From Paracoccaceae bacterium (lineage in GTDB: Bacteria; Pseudomonadota; Alphaproteobacteria; Rhodobacterales; Rhodobacteraceae): a stretch of 64,000 bases of DNA. This document shows, in pieces, positions 16,637 through 25,978 of the stretch (position 1 is its first letter; each line of letters opens with the position of its first letter). The notes below the pieces were generated by a model, which saw only the letters and a program-made list of their open reading frames with translations, was not told the origin of the DNA and did not search any database. The position numbers and the translations under genes are program-made. The stretch spans positions 532,198-596,197 of the forward strand of contig JAAFAB010000001.1 of NCBI GenBank assembly GCA_018222585.1. Reading direction: 5' to 3'.

Positions 16637-18021
16637 TGCGCCCTCCTTTCACGGATCAGGTATTCGATGGCGCCGAGATCGTCGGCGAGGCGCGTCACGC
16701 GCTCGTCCCGCTCGAAGAGATCGGCCATGCGCGGCGGCAGGCCGGGGCGTATGCCGCTGGCCTCTTCCACCGCGTCAGGGAATTTCGCCGGGTGCGCGGT
16801 AGCGAGGCTGACCATGGGCACCGCCGGGTCGCGCATCTCGCGCGCGACCTTCACCGCCACGGCGGAATGGGGGCAGAGCAGCTCGGTGGTCAGGGTCTTC
16901 ATCTCGGCGATGGTGGTGCGGGTCTCGTCTTCGGTGCAGCGGCCCGAGGTGAACAGCTCCTGCAGGTGCGACAGCGCCCCCTGCGGCAGGGTAAAGCCAC
17001 CGGCCTTGAGCTCGTCCATCAGCTGCGCCACGGCGGGGCCGTCGCGGTCGAGCGCGTCGAAGATCACCCGCTCGAAGTTCGAACTGACCTGGATGTCCAT
17101 CGACGGAGAGATCGAGGGCACCACGCCGTCGGGCTTGTATTCGCCCGTGGTCAGGCAGCGGTGCAGGATGTCGTTCTGGTTCGTCGCCACCACCAGCTTG
17201 TCGATGGGCAGGCCCATCTTGCGGGCGATGTAGCCGGCGAAGATGTCGCCGAAATTGCCCGTCGGCACGGTGAAGCTGACCTTGCGGTCCGGCGCGCCGA
17301 GCGAGACGGCGGAGGTAAAGTAGTAGACGACCTGCGCCAGTACGCGCGCCCAGTTGATCGAGTTCACCCCGGCAAGACCCACCTCGTCGCGGAATTCGAA
17401 GTCGTTGAACATGTCCTTCACGCGGGCCTGGCAGGCGTCGAAGTCGCCGTCCAGCGCGATGGCATGGACATTGCTGTCCGCCGGCGTGGTCATCTGGCGG
17501 CGCTGCACTTCGCTGACGCGGCCATGCGGATAGAGGATGAAGACATCCACGTTGTCGAGGCCCCGGAACGCCTCGATCGCGGCCGAGCCGGTGTCGCCCG
17601 AGGTTGCGCCGACAATGGTCACCCGGCGGCCGTTCTTCGCCAGCGCCGTCTGGAACAGCTGACCGATCAGCTGCATGGCGAAGTCCTTGAAGGCCAGCGT
17701 GGGGCCGTGGAACAGCTCCAGCAGGAAATGGTTCGGTTCCAGTTGCACCAGCGGCGCGCGGGCGGCATGGCCGAAGCCCTCGTAGGCGCGGGCGATGCAG
17801 CCCTTGAACTCGTCCTCGGTGAAGGTGCCGCCCAGGAAGGGCCACATGATGCGGAAGGCGGTGTCCTCGTAGGAGAGGCCGTTCAGGTCGCGGATTTCCT
17901 CGGCGCTGAGCGTCGGGATCTCGGCGGGCACGTAGAGGCCGCCGTCCCGGGCCAGCCCGGTCAGCATCGCGTCTTCGAAGCTCAGCTCGGGGGCGGCGCC
18001 CCGGGTCGATACGTATTTCAC
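16633..18021 (-). CDS. thrC: Threonine synthase
   Basis: 462 residues, the long (type 2) threonine synthase. It opens with KYVSTRGAAPELSFEDAML and the PLP lysine lies in GPTLAFKDFAMQ, with the phosphate-binding TSGDTGSAA further on. It converts O-phosphohomoserine to threonine. The start is GTG at 18021: the GTGA overlap with the surf1 stop gives the exact family N-terminus and there is a GAAGGCGAG upstream. The gene is followed by the M16 peptidase with a 4-bp overlap, placing amino-acid synthesis downstream of the cytochrome oxidase genes. Confidence 0.96.
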   Translation of the reverse strand: MKYVSTRGAAPELSFEDAMLTGLARDGGLYVPAEIPTLSAEEIRDLNGLSYEDTAFRIMWPFLGGTFTEDEFKGCIARAYEGFGHAARAPLVQLEPNHFLLELFHGPTLAFKDFAMQLIGQLFQTALAKNGRRVTIVGATSGDTGSAAIEAFRGLDNVDVFILYPHGRVSEVQRRQMTTPADSNVHAIALDGDFDACQARVKDMFNDFEFRDEVGLAGVNSINWARVLAQVVYYFTSAVSLGAPDRKVSFTVPTGNFGDIFAGYIARKMGLPIDKLVVATNQNDILHRCLTTGEYKPDGVVPSISPSMDIQVSSNFERVIFDALDRDGPAVAQLMDELKAGGFTLPQGALSHLQELFTSGRCTEDETRTTIAEMKTLTTELLCPHSAVAVKVAREMRDPAVPMVSLATAHPAKFPDAVEEASGIRPGLPPRMADLFERDERVTRLADDLGAIEYLIRERRAQ

Positions 18022-18704
18022 GTGGTCTCGCCTTCTGCCTGTTTGCGCATGCGATAAATCAGATAGGCGGACATGACCAGCCATACGGCAGCCAGAGAGA
18101 GCCATGTGATCGCATATTCCAGGTGGTCGTTCGGGATTCCGGCGGTGCCGACCGGGGCGGGCAGCAGCGCCCCGTCCCCCGCAGGGCCGTCGCGGCGCAC
18201 GACCAGCATCGGCTCGGTGCCAAGTTCGGCGGCCAGCGCGGGCAGGTCGCGGGCGTAGAAGAGGCCGGTGGAGAGGTCGGGCGCGGGGGTGAAGCTGTCC
18301 ACCTCGTCGGGCCAGAGCAGGTTGCCGGTGATCGTCACCTCGCCCTCCGGCGCGGGCGGGATGGCGGCGGCCTGGGGCACGAAGCCCCGTTCGACGATCA
18401 GGCGCCGGGCCCCGGCCTCGAAAGCCTGTTCCAGGCGGTAGCCGGCCCCCTGCCCCTCCATTGCCGATTGCACGCGGACAGGCGTGCCGGTGAACCGGCC
18501 GGTGACGGTCACGGCCAGGTAGCGGTCGGCATCGGGATCGAGGCTTGCGGGCAGGGGCACCGGATCGGCGGCGATGCGCGCCTCGATCCGCGCCAGCACG
18601 CCGGTCTTCCATTCCAGCCGCCGGAATTGCCAGTTGGCCAGCGCCAGCAGGATCGCCACCCCGCCCAGGCCAAGGACCAGCGCCCCGATCAGTTTTCCGC
18701 GCAT
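18018..18704 (-). CDS. SURF1-family cytochrome oxidase assembly protein
   Basis: 228 residues with one membrane helix at each end (about 6-26 and 200-220) and a periplasmic middle, as in SURF1/Shy1. The diagnostic LANWQFRRLEWK lies after the first helix. SURF1 helps insert heme a into subunit I of aa3-type oxidase. Start ATG 18704 gives the family N-terminus MRGKLIGALVLG. It lies about 160 bp downstream of ctaE, from which it is separated by a small hairpin, and its stop overlaps the GTG of thrC. Confidence 0.92.
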   Translation of the reverse strand: MRGKLIGALVLGLGGVAILLALANWQFRRLEWKTGVLARIEARIAADPVPLPASLDPDADRYLAVTVTGRFTGTPVRVQSAMEGQGAGYRLEQAFEAGARRLIVERGFVPQAAAIPPAPEGEVTITGNLLWPDEVDSFTPAPDLSTGLFYARDLPALAAELGTEPMLVVRRDGPAGDGALLPAPVGTAGIPNDHLEYAITWLSLAAVWLVMSAYLIYRMRKQAEGETT

Positions 18705-18811
18705 CTGCGACCTTTCAATTGCGAAAGGCGCGAGGTCTGCCCCCGCGCCCTTGGTTCGTGCCAGAGGTGTGTTGTCACACACCCTCCTCTTCCGCGCGGC
18801 CTGGGATGCCG

Positions 18812-18840
18812 GGAGTGGGGTGGATACACTCCACCTTCGG
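18812..18840 (-). repeat. REP-like hairpin, copy 2
   Basis: GGTGGA/TCCACC forms a perfect 6-bp stem with a 5-nt loop. On the minus strand it reads CGAAGGTGG...ATCCACC like the copy at 4514-4543. It lies between ctaE and surf1, where it could cause partial termination or protect the upstream ctaE message. Confidence 0.45.
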
Positions 18841-18866
18841 CCTGCCCGCGCCCCCGTGCCGGGGCC

Positions 18867-19667
18867 TTACTGGCCCCAGATGTAGATCGCGGCGAAGAGG
18901 AACAGCCAGACCACGTCGACGAAGTGCCAGTACCAGGCGGCGGCCTCGAAGCCGACGTGGTTGTCGGGGGTGAAGTGGCCCGCCTGGGCGCGGATCATGC
19001 AGACCAGCAGGAAGATCGTGCCGATGATCACGTGCATCCCGTGGAAGCCGGTCGCCATGAAGAAGGTGGCGCCGTAGATGTTGCCCGAGAAGCCGAAGGC
19101 GGCGTGGCTGTATTCATAGGCCTGGAAGACGGTGAAGATCGCCCCCAGCAGGACCGAGATCAGCAGGCCGTTGACGATGTCCTTGCGGTTGTTCTCATGC
19201 ACGAGCGCGTGGTGCGCCCAGGTGCAGGCCGCGCCCGAGCAGAGCAGGATAAGCGTGTTGATCAGCGGCAGGTGCCAGGGGTCGAAGGTCTCGATCCCCG
19301 CCGGCGGCCAGACGCCGTCGACCGCCGGGCTCTGCGGGCCCATCGGGTAGAGCGCGTGCTTGAAGAAGGTCCAGAACCAGGCCGAGAAGAACATCACCTC
19401 GGACATGATGAACAGGATGAAGCCGTAGCGCAGGCCGATGCGCACGACGGGGGTGTGATCGCCCGCCTTGTTCTCGGCCACGGTGTCCGCCCACCATCCG
19501 AACATGGTGTAGATGATCACCAGGAAGCCGGCCAGGAACAGCCAGGGGCCGCTGTCGTGCATCCATTTCACCGCCCCGAAGAGCATGATGAAGGTGCCGA
19601 CCGCCGCGATGAACGGGTACACCGACGGTGTCAGGATGTGGTAATCGTGGTTCTTTGCATGTGCCAT
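18867..19667 (-). CDS. ctaE: Cytochrome c oxidase subunit III
   Basis: 266 residues and seven hydrophobic helices, matching CoxC/CtaE. Conserved features include the N-terminal [21 protein letters not shown], and the C-terminal [12 protein letters not shown] and [14 protein letters not shown]. It is an inner-membrane subunit of the aa3-type oxidase that stabilises subunit I and its proton uptake. It is on the minus strand, 25 bp after ctaG, within ctaC-ctaB-small ORF-ctaG-ctaE. Confidence 0.97.
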   Translation of the reverse strand: MAHAKNHDYHILTPSVYPFIAAVGTFIMLFGAVKWMHDSGPWLFLAGFLVIIYTMFGWWADTVAENKAGDHTPVVRIGLRYGFILFIMSEVMFFSAWFWTFFKHALYPMGPQSPAVDGVWPPAGIETFDPWHLPLINTLILLCSGAACTWAHHALVHENNRKDIVNGLLISVLLGAIFTVFQAYEYSHAAFGFSGNIYGATFFMATGFHGMHVIIGTIFLLVCMIRAQAGHFTPDNHVGFEAAAWYWHFVDVVWLFLFAAIYIWGQ

Positions 19668-19692
19668 CGTTCTGTTCCCCGGCCAGAGGCCC

Positions 19693-20283
19693 TCAGTTCA
19701 CGTCCGTGTTGGTATCGGCCGCAGGAAGTGCGGCCTGTTCTTCCGCCGCCCGGTAGCTCTCGGGCAGGTCGATTTCGTAGAAGGTATATCCCAGAGTGAT
19801 CGTGTGGACATACTTCGCGTCGCGATCCTCGACGATTTCGGGATCGACGTAGAAAGTCACGGGCATCTGCACCGTCTCGCCCGGCTCCAGCACCTGTTCG
19901 GTGAAGCAGAAACAGTCGATCTTGGTGAAGAAGCCACCGGCCTCATAGGGCGTCACGTTGTAGCTGGCCTGCCCGGCGATCGGGCGATCGGTCGGGTTGG
20001 TCGCCTCGTAGAAGGCCAGGCCGGTCTCGCCGATCTTCAGCTCGACCTGGCGCTGCATGGGCTTGAATTCCCACGGCATGTTGCGGTCGGTGGCGCTGTC
20101 GAACCGGATCTTGATCGTCTCGTCCAGCACGATGTCGGAACCGGCATCGGCTTCCTGCGTCACGCCACCGAAACCGGTGACCGCGCAGAAGTAGTTGTAG
20201 GCCGGCACGGCCAGCCAGGCCAGCGCCCCCATGGTGAGGATCACCCCGGCGGTCTGCAGGACGGTCTTCTGTTTCGGATCCAT
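19693..20283 (-). CDS. ctaG: Cytochrome c oxidase assembly protein CtaG (Cox11-like)
   Basis: 196 residues. It has one N-terminal membrane anchor (about 10-30) and a periplasmic immunoglobulin-like domain with the copper motif [10 protein letters not shown] (CFCF). Cox11/CtaG delivers copper to the CuB site of subunit I. It lies 2 bp after the small membrane protein and is followed by ctaE, the classical alphaproteobacterial order. The acidic/alanine-rich C-terminal tail is unremarkable. Confidence 0.96.
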   Translation of the reverse strand: MDPKQKTVLQTAGVILTMGALAWLAVPAYNYFCAVTGFGGVTQEADAGSDIVLDETIKIRFDSATDRNMPWEFKPMQRQVELKIGETGLAFYEATNPTDRPIAGQASYNVTPYEAGGFFTKIDCFCFTEQVLEPGETVQMPVTFYVDPEIVEDRDAKYVHTITLGYTFYEIDLPESYRAAEEQAALPAADTNTDVN

Positions 20284-20285
20284 GC

Positions 20286-20471
20286 TCAGCCCTCCCCTGC
20301 TGTGGCGGCAGAGCTGCCCGGCACGTTGTCGGGGAACTGGAGGTTCTGGCTGGTGACCTTGACGAAGGTCAGCAGGAAAACCAGCACCACGAAGGCGCCC
20401 AGCACCAGGCCGAGGCCGGTGTTCAGGCCACGGCGGCGGCGGTGCAGCTCATGTTCACGGGTCAGCGGCAT
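20286..20471 (-). CDS. Small membrane protein of the cta operon
   Basis: 61 residues: a basic N-terminus (HELHRRRRG), a single hydrophobic helix (about 17-38) and a short polar tail. Its start is one base after the ctaB stop and it ends 2 bp before ctaG, so it is certainly co-translated. A small ORF at this position is common in alphaproteobacterial cta operons and is usually treated as an oxidase assembly or accessory protein; its biochemical role is not established. Confidence 0.85.
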   Translation of the reverse strand: MPLTREHELHRRRRGLNTGLGLVLGAFVVLVFLLTFVKVTSQNLQFPDNVPGSSAATAGEG

Positions 20472-20472
20472 C

Positions 20473-21411
20473 TTACCAGCCTCCCAGTCCGTAGGGCTTC
20501 AGCAGCGCCTCGGCGAGGATCGCGGCGAAGTGCAGGAAGGTGTAGATCAGCGACAGCTTGAAGAAACCGCGCTCGACCTTGTAGTTGTCGGCCTCTGCCA
20601 TGACCTCGTCGCGGCGCCAGATGCGGACCGCGCCGATCACGAAGAGAGCGTTCAGCACCAGGGCAACGGCCATGTAGACCGGGCCACCGATCGAGGTCAG
20701 CCCGGTGCCGAAGGCCACGGCAGCCAGAAGCACGGTATAGGCCAGGATGTGACGCCGGGTGGTGGGGCGGCCGTGGGTCACGGTCAGCATCGGCACGCCC
20801 GCATCGTCGTAGTCCGAACGCATGAACAGCGCCAGGGCCCAGAAGTGCGGCGGGGTCCACATGAAGACCAGCAGGAACATCAGCACCGATTCAATGCTGA
20901 CGCCGCCGGTGGCCACGGCCCAGCCGATCATCGGAGGGAAGGCCCCCGCCGCGCCGCCGATGACGATGTTCTGCGGCGTCCAGCGCTTCAGCCACATGGT
21001 GTAGACCACGGCGTAGAAGAAGATGGTGAAGGCCAGGAACAGGCCCGCGAAGACATTGGCCGCCAGGGCCAGCATGACGCAGGAGAAGCCCGACAGCGCC
21101 AGGCCAAGCGCCAGGGCCTCGTCGCGGCCGACCCGGCCCGAGGGGATCGGACGGCCACGGGTGCGCTTCATCACGGCGTCGATGTCGCTGTCGTACCACA
21201 TGTTCAGCGCGCCCGAGGCACCGCCGCCGATGGCGATGAACAGGATGGCGCAGAAGGCGATGTAGGGATGCACCGGCATGGGCGCGGCGACCAGGCCGAC
21301 CAGCGCGGTGAAGACGACCAGCGACATGACCCGCGGCTTCAGCAGGGCGATGTAATCGCCGAACTCGGCGTCGCCCCCGTCAGCTTGCGTCGTGATGCTT
21401 GCATCGGTCAT
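20473..21411 (-). CDS. ctaB: Protoheme IX farnesyltransferase (heme O synthase)
   Basis: 312 residues, about nine membrane helices. It has the UbiA-type prenyl-diphosphate site NMWYDSDIDAVMKRT (NxxxDxxxD, about residues 69-77) and the second aspartate-rich loop (RSDYDDAGVPML). It converts heme B to heme O on the way to heme A for the aa3 oxidase. It follows ctaC after 123 bp; that gap holds a GC-rich hairpin (about 21500-21525) without a T-tract, which may tune expression relative to subunit II. Confidence 0.96.
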   Translation of the reverse strand: MTDASITTQADGGDAEFGDYIALLKPRVMSLVVFTALVGLVAAPMPVHPYIAFCAILFIAIGGGASGALNMWYDSDIDAVMKRTRGRPIPSGRVGRDEALALGLALSGFSCVMLALAANVFAGLFLAFTIFFYAVVYTMWLKRWTPQNIVIGGAAGAFPPMIGWAVATGGVSIESVLMFLLVFMWTPPHFWALALFMRSDYDDAGVPMLTVTHGRPTTRRHILAYTVLLAAVAFGTGLTSIGGPVYMAVALVLNALFVIGAVRIWRRDEVMAEADNYKVERGFFKLSLIYTFLHFAAILAEALLKPYGLGGW

Positions 21412-21534
21412 GAATGGTCACTCTTCGGAAGGGACCCGCGCCCCGGAGATCCGGGGCGGGGCGGTCATTGCTCGGATGCCGCGCAGGGCGGCCTTGCGGA
21501 TCGGGCCCGCGCGGGGCCCGCGATCACGGCTGCC

Positions 21535-22371
21535 TCAGGCGGCGGGCAGATCGCGCAGCGGCACGAACTGGCCGGCTTCCGCGCAGGCTGCAACCCAGGC
21601 GTCGTAGACTTCCTGGCTGACCACCTTGACGGTGATCGGCATGTAGGCGTGGTCCTTGCCGCAGAGCTCGGAGCACTGGCCGAAGTAGACGCCTTCCTGC
21701 TCGGCAGAGAACCACAGCTGGGCGAAGCGGCCCGGCACGGCGTCCTGCTTCACGCCGAAGGCGGGAATGGTCCAGGAGTGGATCACGTCGGCGCCGGTCA
21801 CGGTCATCACGACGGTCTTGTTGACCGGGACGATGACGGCGGTGTCGGTGGCCAGCAGGTATTCGTCATCGTTGTAGCCGTTCGCGGCCAGCTCTTCACG
21901 CGGCAGCAGGAAGCCCTCGAAGGCCAGGTCTTCCTGGTCGGTGTATTCGTAGCCCCAGTACCACTGGTAGCCGGTCACCTGGATGTGGACATCACCATCG
22001 GGGATGACCTGCTGCTTGAACAGCGTCGGCAGCGAGAAGGCACCGATGAACATCAGGATCAGGATAGGCACGATGGTCCAGGCGACTTCCAGCGGCGAGT
22101 TGTGGGTGAACTTCGCCGGGGTCGGGTTGGACTTCTTGTTGAAGCGGAAGATGCAGACCAGCAGCAGCAGGCAGACCAGGACCACGATGGCCGTGATGAT
22201 GTAGAGCAGCATGTGGTCCAGCCACTGCAGGTCGCGCGCCAACTCGGTCGAGGCCGACTGGAAGTCGATACCGCCCGCGTGGGGCTTGCCAATGGTCTCC
22301 AGCTCCTGCGCGAAGGCGGGCATGGCGGTGAAAGCGGCCGTCAGGGCCAGGAAAGGTTTCATCAGTCGCAT
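21535..22371 (-). CDS. ctaC: Cytochrome c oxidase subunit II
   Basis: 278 residues: signal peptide (1-21), two membrane helices (about 53-75 and 95-118) and a periplasmic cupredoxin domain. The CuA ligands are intact: the upstream IHSW histidine, then C233-SEL-C237, H241 and M244. The aromatic electron-entry patch YQWYWGYEY is present. It accepts electrons from cytochrome c. It is first in the minus-strand cta operon; the subunit I gene is not in this window. A perfect FNR-type palindrome lies 175 bp upstream. Confidence 0.97.
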   Translation of the reverse strand: MRLMKPFLALTAAFTAMPAFAQELETIGKPHAGGIDFQSASTELARDLQWLDHMLLYIITAIVVLVCLLLLVCIFRFNKKSNPTPAKFTHNSPLEVAWTIVPILILMFIGAFSLPTLFKQQVIPDGDVHIQVTGYQWYWGYEYTDQEDLAFEGFLLPREELAANGYNDDEYLLATDTAVIVPVNKTVVMTVTGADVIHSWTIPAFGVKQDAVPGRFAQLWFSAEQEGVYFGQCSELCGKDHAYMPITVKVVSQEVYDAWVAACAEAGQFVPLRDLPAA

Positions 22372-22679
22372 CGTTCACCCTGATCGGTTGCGTGTCGCTC
22401 GCGGTCCCGGCCTGCCCTCCCCGTCCGGCCTTGCAACCGGGGAGGAACGCGCGAAGGCCGCGGCGCTCCCGTTGTCTGTCGCTGCTTAAAACCATATTCT
22501 TGCCGTCACGACAATAATGGCTCTTGCGGCAAAGGGACGCTTTTTTTGATCTCGATCAAAATAGTCCACCGCAGTGGCCCGCTTGCACCGCCGCTCCGCA
22601 GGGGCCAAGGTGCGGCGCCAGAGTAGCGCGTGCCGGACGGGAGGGTTCCCGCGCCGGCCCTGTCAGGAAAGGCCCGAAG
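22372..22679. other. Divergent ctaC/tldD control region
   Basis: 308 bp without a gene. It contains an FNR-type palindrome at 22546-22559. On the minus strand there is a possible promoter, TTGTCG with a 17-bp spacer to TTTTAA (about 22484-22512), which would serve ctaC; it is weak by consensus. Confidence 0.5.
22546..22559. promoter_or_regulatory. FNR/FnrL-type binding site
   Basis: TTGAT-CTCG-ATCAA is a perfect match to the FNR consensus TTGAT-N4-ATCAA. It sits in the divergent region, 175 bp before the ctaC start and 121 bp before the tldD start. In Rhodobacterales FnrL senses oxygen and adjusts respiratory genes, so oxygen control of the aa3 oxidase operon is plausible. Confidence 0.75.
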
Positions 22680-24113
22680 ATGTCCGCCAGCGCCCCCGAG
22701 ACCCCGTTCCGCCCCTTCGAGGAAATGCTCGACCAGGACCGCGCCCTGACCCTGCTGCGCGACGCGGTGGCCGGCGCCGACGACGGAGAGCTTTTCCTTG
22801 AACGCCGCCGCTCGGAGGTGCTGCACTTCGACGACGGACGGATTCGCAACGCCGCTTATGATGCCTCCGAGGGATTCGGCCTGCGCGCCGTGCGCGGCGA
22901 AGTCGCGGGCTACGCCCATGCCACCGAGATCTCCGAAAGCGCCCTGCAGCGCGCCGTGGCCACCGCCCGGCTGGCCGTCGGCGATGGCGGCGGCACCATG
23001 GCGCCGCCGCCGCGCGCCACCAACCGCCATCTTTACGAGGCGCTCGACCCGATTGCCGGCCATTCCTTCCCGGTGAAGGTCGAGACGCTGCGCGAGATCG
23101 ACGCCTTCTGCCGGGATCTGGATCCCCGCGTCGTGCAGGTCTCGGCCACCATCGCCGCCTCCTGCCAGGAGGTCTTCATCCTGCGTCCCGAGGGGCAGAT
23201 CACCTCGGACATCCGGCCCATGACCCGCGTCAATGTCTCGGTCATCGTCGAGGGCGACGGCCAGCGCCAGACCGGCACTGCCGGCGGCGGCGGGCGCATC
23301 GGGCTGGACGGGCTGCTGGATCCCGCCGACTGGCAGGCCAAGGCCCGCGAGGCGCTGCGCATCGCGCTGGTGAACCTCGAGGCCATCCCCGCCCCCGCCG
23401 GACAGATGGACGTGGTGCTAGGCCCGGGGTGGCCCGGCGTCATGCTGCACGAGGCCGTCGGTCACGGGCTGGAGGGCGATTTCAACCGCAAGAATGCCTC
23501 GGCCTTCTCGGGGCTGATCGGTCAGCAGGTCGCGGCCAAGGGAGTCACGGTGCTGGACGATGGCACGATCCCGGACCGGCGCGGCTCGATCTCGGTCGAT
23601 GACGAGGGCACGCCTTCGGGCAAGAACGTGCTGATCGAGGACGGGGTGCTGGTCGGCTACATGCAGGACCGCCAGAATGCCCGCCTGATGGGGGTCGCGC
23701 CTACGGGCAATGGCCGCCGCGAAAGCTATGCCCATGCGCCGATGCCCCGGATGACCAACACCTACATGCTGGGCGGCAAGGCGACCCCCGAAGAGGTGGT
23801 CGGCGAGATGAGGGACGGCATCCACGCCGTCGGCTTCTCGGGCGGGCAGGTGGATATCACCAACGGCCAGTTCGTCTTCAACTGCACTGAGGCCTACCTG
23901 GTGAAGAACGGCCGGCGGGTGGCACCGGTGAAGGGCGCGACACTGATCGGCTCGGGGCCCGCGGCGATGAAGCAGATCCGCGCGCTTGGCAACGACATGG
24001 CGCTGGATCCGGGCATGGGCAACTGCGGCAAGAACGGCCAGTGGGTGCCCGTGGGCGTCGGCCAGCCGACCGTGCTGATCGGCGGGCTGACCGTCGGCGG
24101 CTCGACGGTCTAG
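22680..24113 (+). CDS. tldD: TldD metalloprotease subunit
   Basis: 477 residues, normal for TldD. The zinc motif HEAVGHGLEGD (H257, E258, H262) is intact, as is the conserved C-terminal GNCGKNGQWVPVGVGQPT. TldD partners with TldE/PmbA to degrade peptides, known for maturation of microcin B17 and for CcdA turnover. ATG 22680 gives the start MSASAPETPFRPF. The gene is divergent from ctaC and its stop overlaps the 3' end of a convergent GNAT gene. Confidence 0.95.
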   Translation: MSASAPETPFRPFEEMLDQDRALTLLRDAVAGADDGELFLERRRSEVLHFDDGRIRNAAYDASEGFGLRAVRGEVAGYAHATEISESALQRAVATARLAVGDGGGTMAPPPRATNRHLYEALDPIAGHSFPVKVETLREIDAFCRDLDPRVVQVSATIAASCQEVFILRPEGQITSDIRPMTRVNVSVIVEGDGQRQTGTAGGGGRIGLDGLLDPADWQAKAREALRIALVNLEAIPAPAGQMDVVLGPGWPGVMLHEAVGHGLEGDFNRKNASAFSGLIGQQVAAKGVTVLDDGTIPDRRGSISVDDEGTPSGKNVLIEDGVLVGYMQDRQNARLMGVAPTGNGRRESYAHAPMPRMTNTYMLGGKATPEEVVGEMRDGIHAVGFSGGQVDITNGQFVFNCTEAYLVKNGRRVAPVKGATLIGSGPAAMKQIRALGNDMALDPGMGNCGKNGQWVPVGVGQPTVLIGGLTVGGSTV

Positions 24114-24562
24114 GCCAGGTCGTAGCGGCGCGCGATGGCGGTGTCGTCCTCGCGCCACGCCGTGAAGCCCATGGCCCCGTAGTAGCCCTGTCCCGCGGCA
24201 TTGCCACGCTGGATATAGGCCTCGATCACGGGCAGGCCGGCCTGTTCTGCCGCGGCGAGGCTGGCGGCGAACAGCCCCCGGCCCACACCCTTGCGCGCCG
24301 CGCGGGGCGAGACATGGGTGCCGATGATCCCCCAGCCCTCGGGCGTGTCATAGGGATTGCCCGCTTCGGCCCGCATCAGCGATTGCAGGCCGAGGATCCC
24401 ATCCCCCTCGACCGCGACCGAGCAGAGCAGACCGCCAGTTATATAATGTGTCCGTACGAAATCCGCATCGGCGCGCGAGGTCCGCTTGCCGGCGGCGACC
24501 AGTTCTTGCAGCATCGCGCTGATGGCGGGGGCGTCTTCCAGGGTGGCGGGGCGGATCTGCAT
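24110..24562 (-). CDS. GNAT-family N-acetyltransferase
   Basis: 150 residues, a single GNAT domain. It starts MQIRPATLEDAPAIS and has GTHVSPRAARKGVGRGLF as acetyl-CoA loop and NAAGQGYYGAMGF as the closing motif, similar to phosphinothricin-acetyltransferase-like proteins. The acceptor is unknown. It is convergent with tldD (4-bp overlap of ends) and divergent from dprA. Confidence 0.85.
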   Translation of the reverse strand: MQIRPATLEDAPAISAMLQELVAAGKRTSRADADFVRTHYITGGLLCSVAVEGDGILGLQSLMRAEAGNPYDTPEGWGIIGTHVSPRAARKGVGRGLFAASLAAAEQAGLPVIEAYIQRGNAAGQGYYGAMGFTAWREDDTAIARRYDLA

Positions 24563-24702
24563 GGCGATCTCCTTTTGCCTCGGGGTGCCACGGCGGGCCC
24601 CGGATGGCCAGAGCCTACGACCTTCGCAGGGGGCCCGCCCCCCTTCACCCTTAATTAACCACCCCGCAGCTACATATGATTCCGCAAGCAGGCGGAGTCA
24701 CG

Positions 24703-25854
24703 ATGGTCGTGGATACACATCCTTCCACTCACCCCCCACTCCCACCCACCACGGAAGATGAGCGACTGTCGTGGCTTCGTCTCTTGCGCTCGCGCCGCGT
24801 CGGTCCCAGCACCTTCTGGCGCATGCTTTCCGAACATGGATCCGCCAGCGCCGCGCTGGCCGCCCTGCCAGAGGTCGCCCGCGCCGCCGGGCTGGACCGC
24901 TATGCCCCCTGCCCCGTCGAGGTCGCCGCACAGGAACTGGCCCGGGGCCGGACACTTGGCGCGCGGCTTCTGGCCCGGGGCGATGATGGCTACCCCCGCG
25001 CTCTGGAAGACCTGACCGACCCGCCGCCCCTTCTCTGGGCGCTTGGCCGGGTCGAGCTGCTGGCGCTGCCGGGGATCGCGATGGTCGGCGCGCGCCGGGC
25101 CTCTTCGCTTGGCCTGCGCATGGCCCGCGCGCTGGCGCAGGACCTGGGACGCGCGGAACAGGTCGTGATCTCGGGGCTGGCGCGGGGCATCGATACCGCC
25201 GCCCATGAAGCGGCGCTGGAGACCGGGACGATTGCCGTCATGGCCGGCGGGGTCGACCAGATCTATCCGCCCGAGAATCGCGCCCTGGCGGAAGAGATTG
25301 CGCGCCGGGGCCTGCGGATCTCGGAGCAGCCCCTGGGCGTCACCCCGACGGCCCGCCATTTTCCGCTGCGCAACCGGCTGATCTCGGGGCTGGCGCGGGC
25401 GGTGATCGTGGTCGAGGCGGCGGCGAAGTCGGGCACGCTGATCACCGCGCGGCACGCGCTGGACCAGGGCCGCGACGTGCTGGCGGTGCCGGGCCACCCC
25501 TTCGATCCGCGCGCCTCGGGCTGCAACATGCTGCTGCGCGACGGCGCGACCCTCGTGCGCGGCGCCCGCGACGTGCTGGAGGCGCTTGAGCTGCCCGCGC
25601 CGGAAGAGCGCGCGGCGGCGCCTGCTCCACCGTCACCCGTGACGCAGGACACCCGGCCCGCGCGCGTCCTGCGCGACATGGCCCGCCTGCACCAGCTGAT
25701 CCTCGACAGATTGGGCGCCGCGCCACTGGCGGAAGACGCGCTGATCCGCGACATCGACGCCGCGCCGCACCACATCAGCCCCGCCCTGACCGACCTCGAA
25801 CTGGAGGGGCGGATCGAACGCCAGCCCGGTGGGCTTATCTCGCGGGCATCCTGA
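24703..25854 (+). CDS. dprA: DNA-processing protein DprA
   Basis: 383 residues: an N-terminal SAM-like segment (ERLSWLRLLRSRRVGPSTFW), a Rossmann-like DprA core (VGARRASSLGLRMA; SGLARGIDTAAHEAAL; GGVDQIYPPENRAL; RNRLISGLARAVIVVEA) and a C-terminal winged-helix domain (about 320-383). DprA loads RecA on incoming single-stranded DNA during transformation. ATG 24703 follows GGCGGAG with good spacing; an in-frame ATG at 24676 is possible. It lies 124 bp before topA, an arrangement common in proteobacteria. Confidence 0.94.
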   Translation: MVVDTHPSTHPPLPPTTEDERLSWLRLLRSRRVGPSTFWRMLSEHGSASAALAALPEVARAAGLDRYAPCPVEVAAQELARGRTLGARLLARGDDGYPRALEDLTDPPPLLWALGRVELLALPGIAMVGARRASSLGLRMARALAQDLGRAEQVVISGLARGIDTAAHEAALETGTIAVMAGGVDQIYPPENRALAEEIARRGLRISEQPLGVTPTARHFPLRNRLISGLARAVIVVEAAAKSGTLITARHALDQGRDVLAVPGHPFDPRASGCNMLLRDGATLVRGARDVLEALELPAPEERAAAPAPPSPVTQDTRPARVLRDMARLHQLILDRLGAAPLAEDALIRDIDAAPHHISPALTDLELEGRIERQPGGLISRAS

Positions 25855-25978
25855 CGGCGCACGCCGCGCCGCGGCACGGGGTCGGGCAAGCCTCCATTGA
25901 CAATGCCCCTGCAGACCCCACATGTTCCGCCGCCAAGGCCGGCTCTCAGAGTCGCGCCCTCCAGCGAAAGGAACCGGT

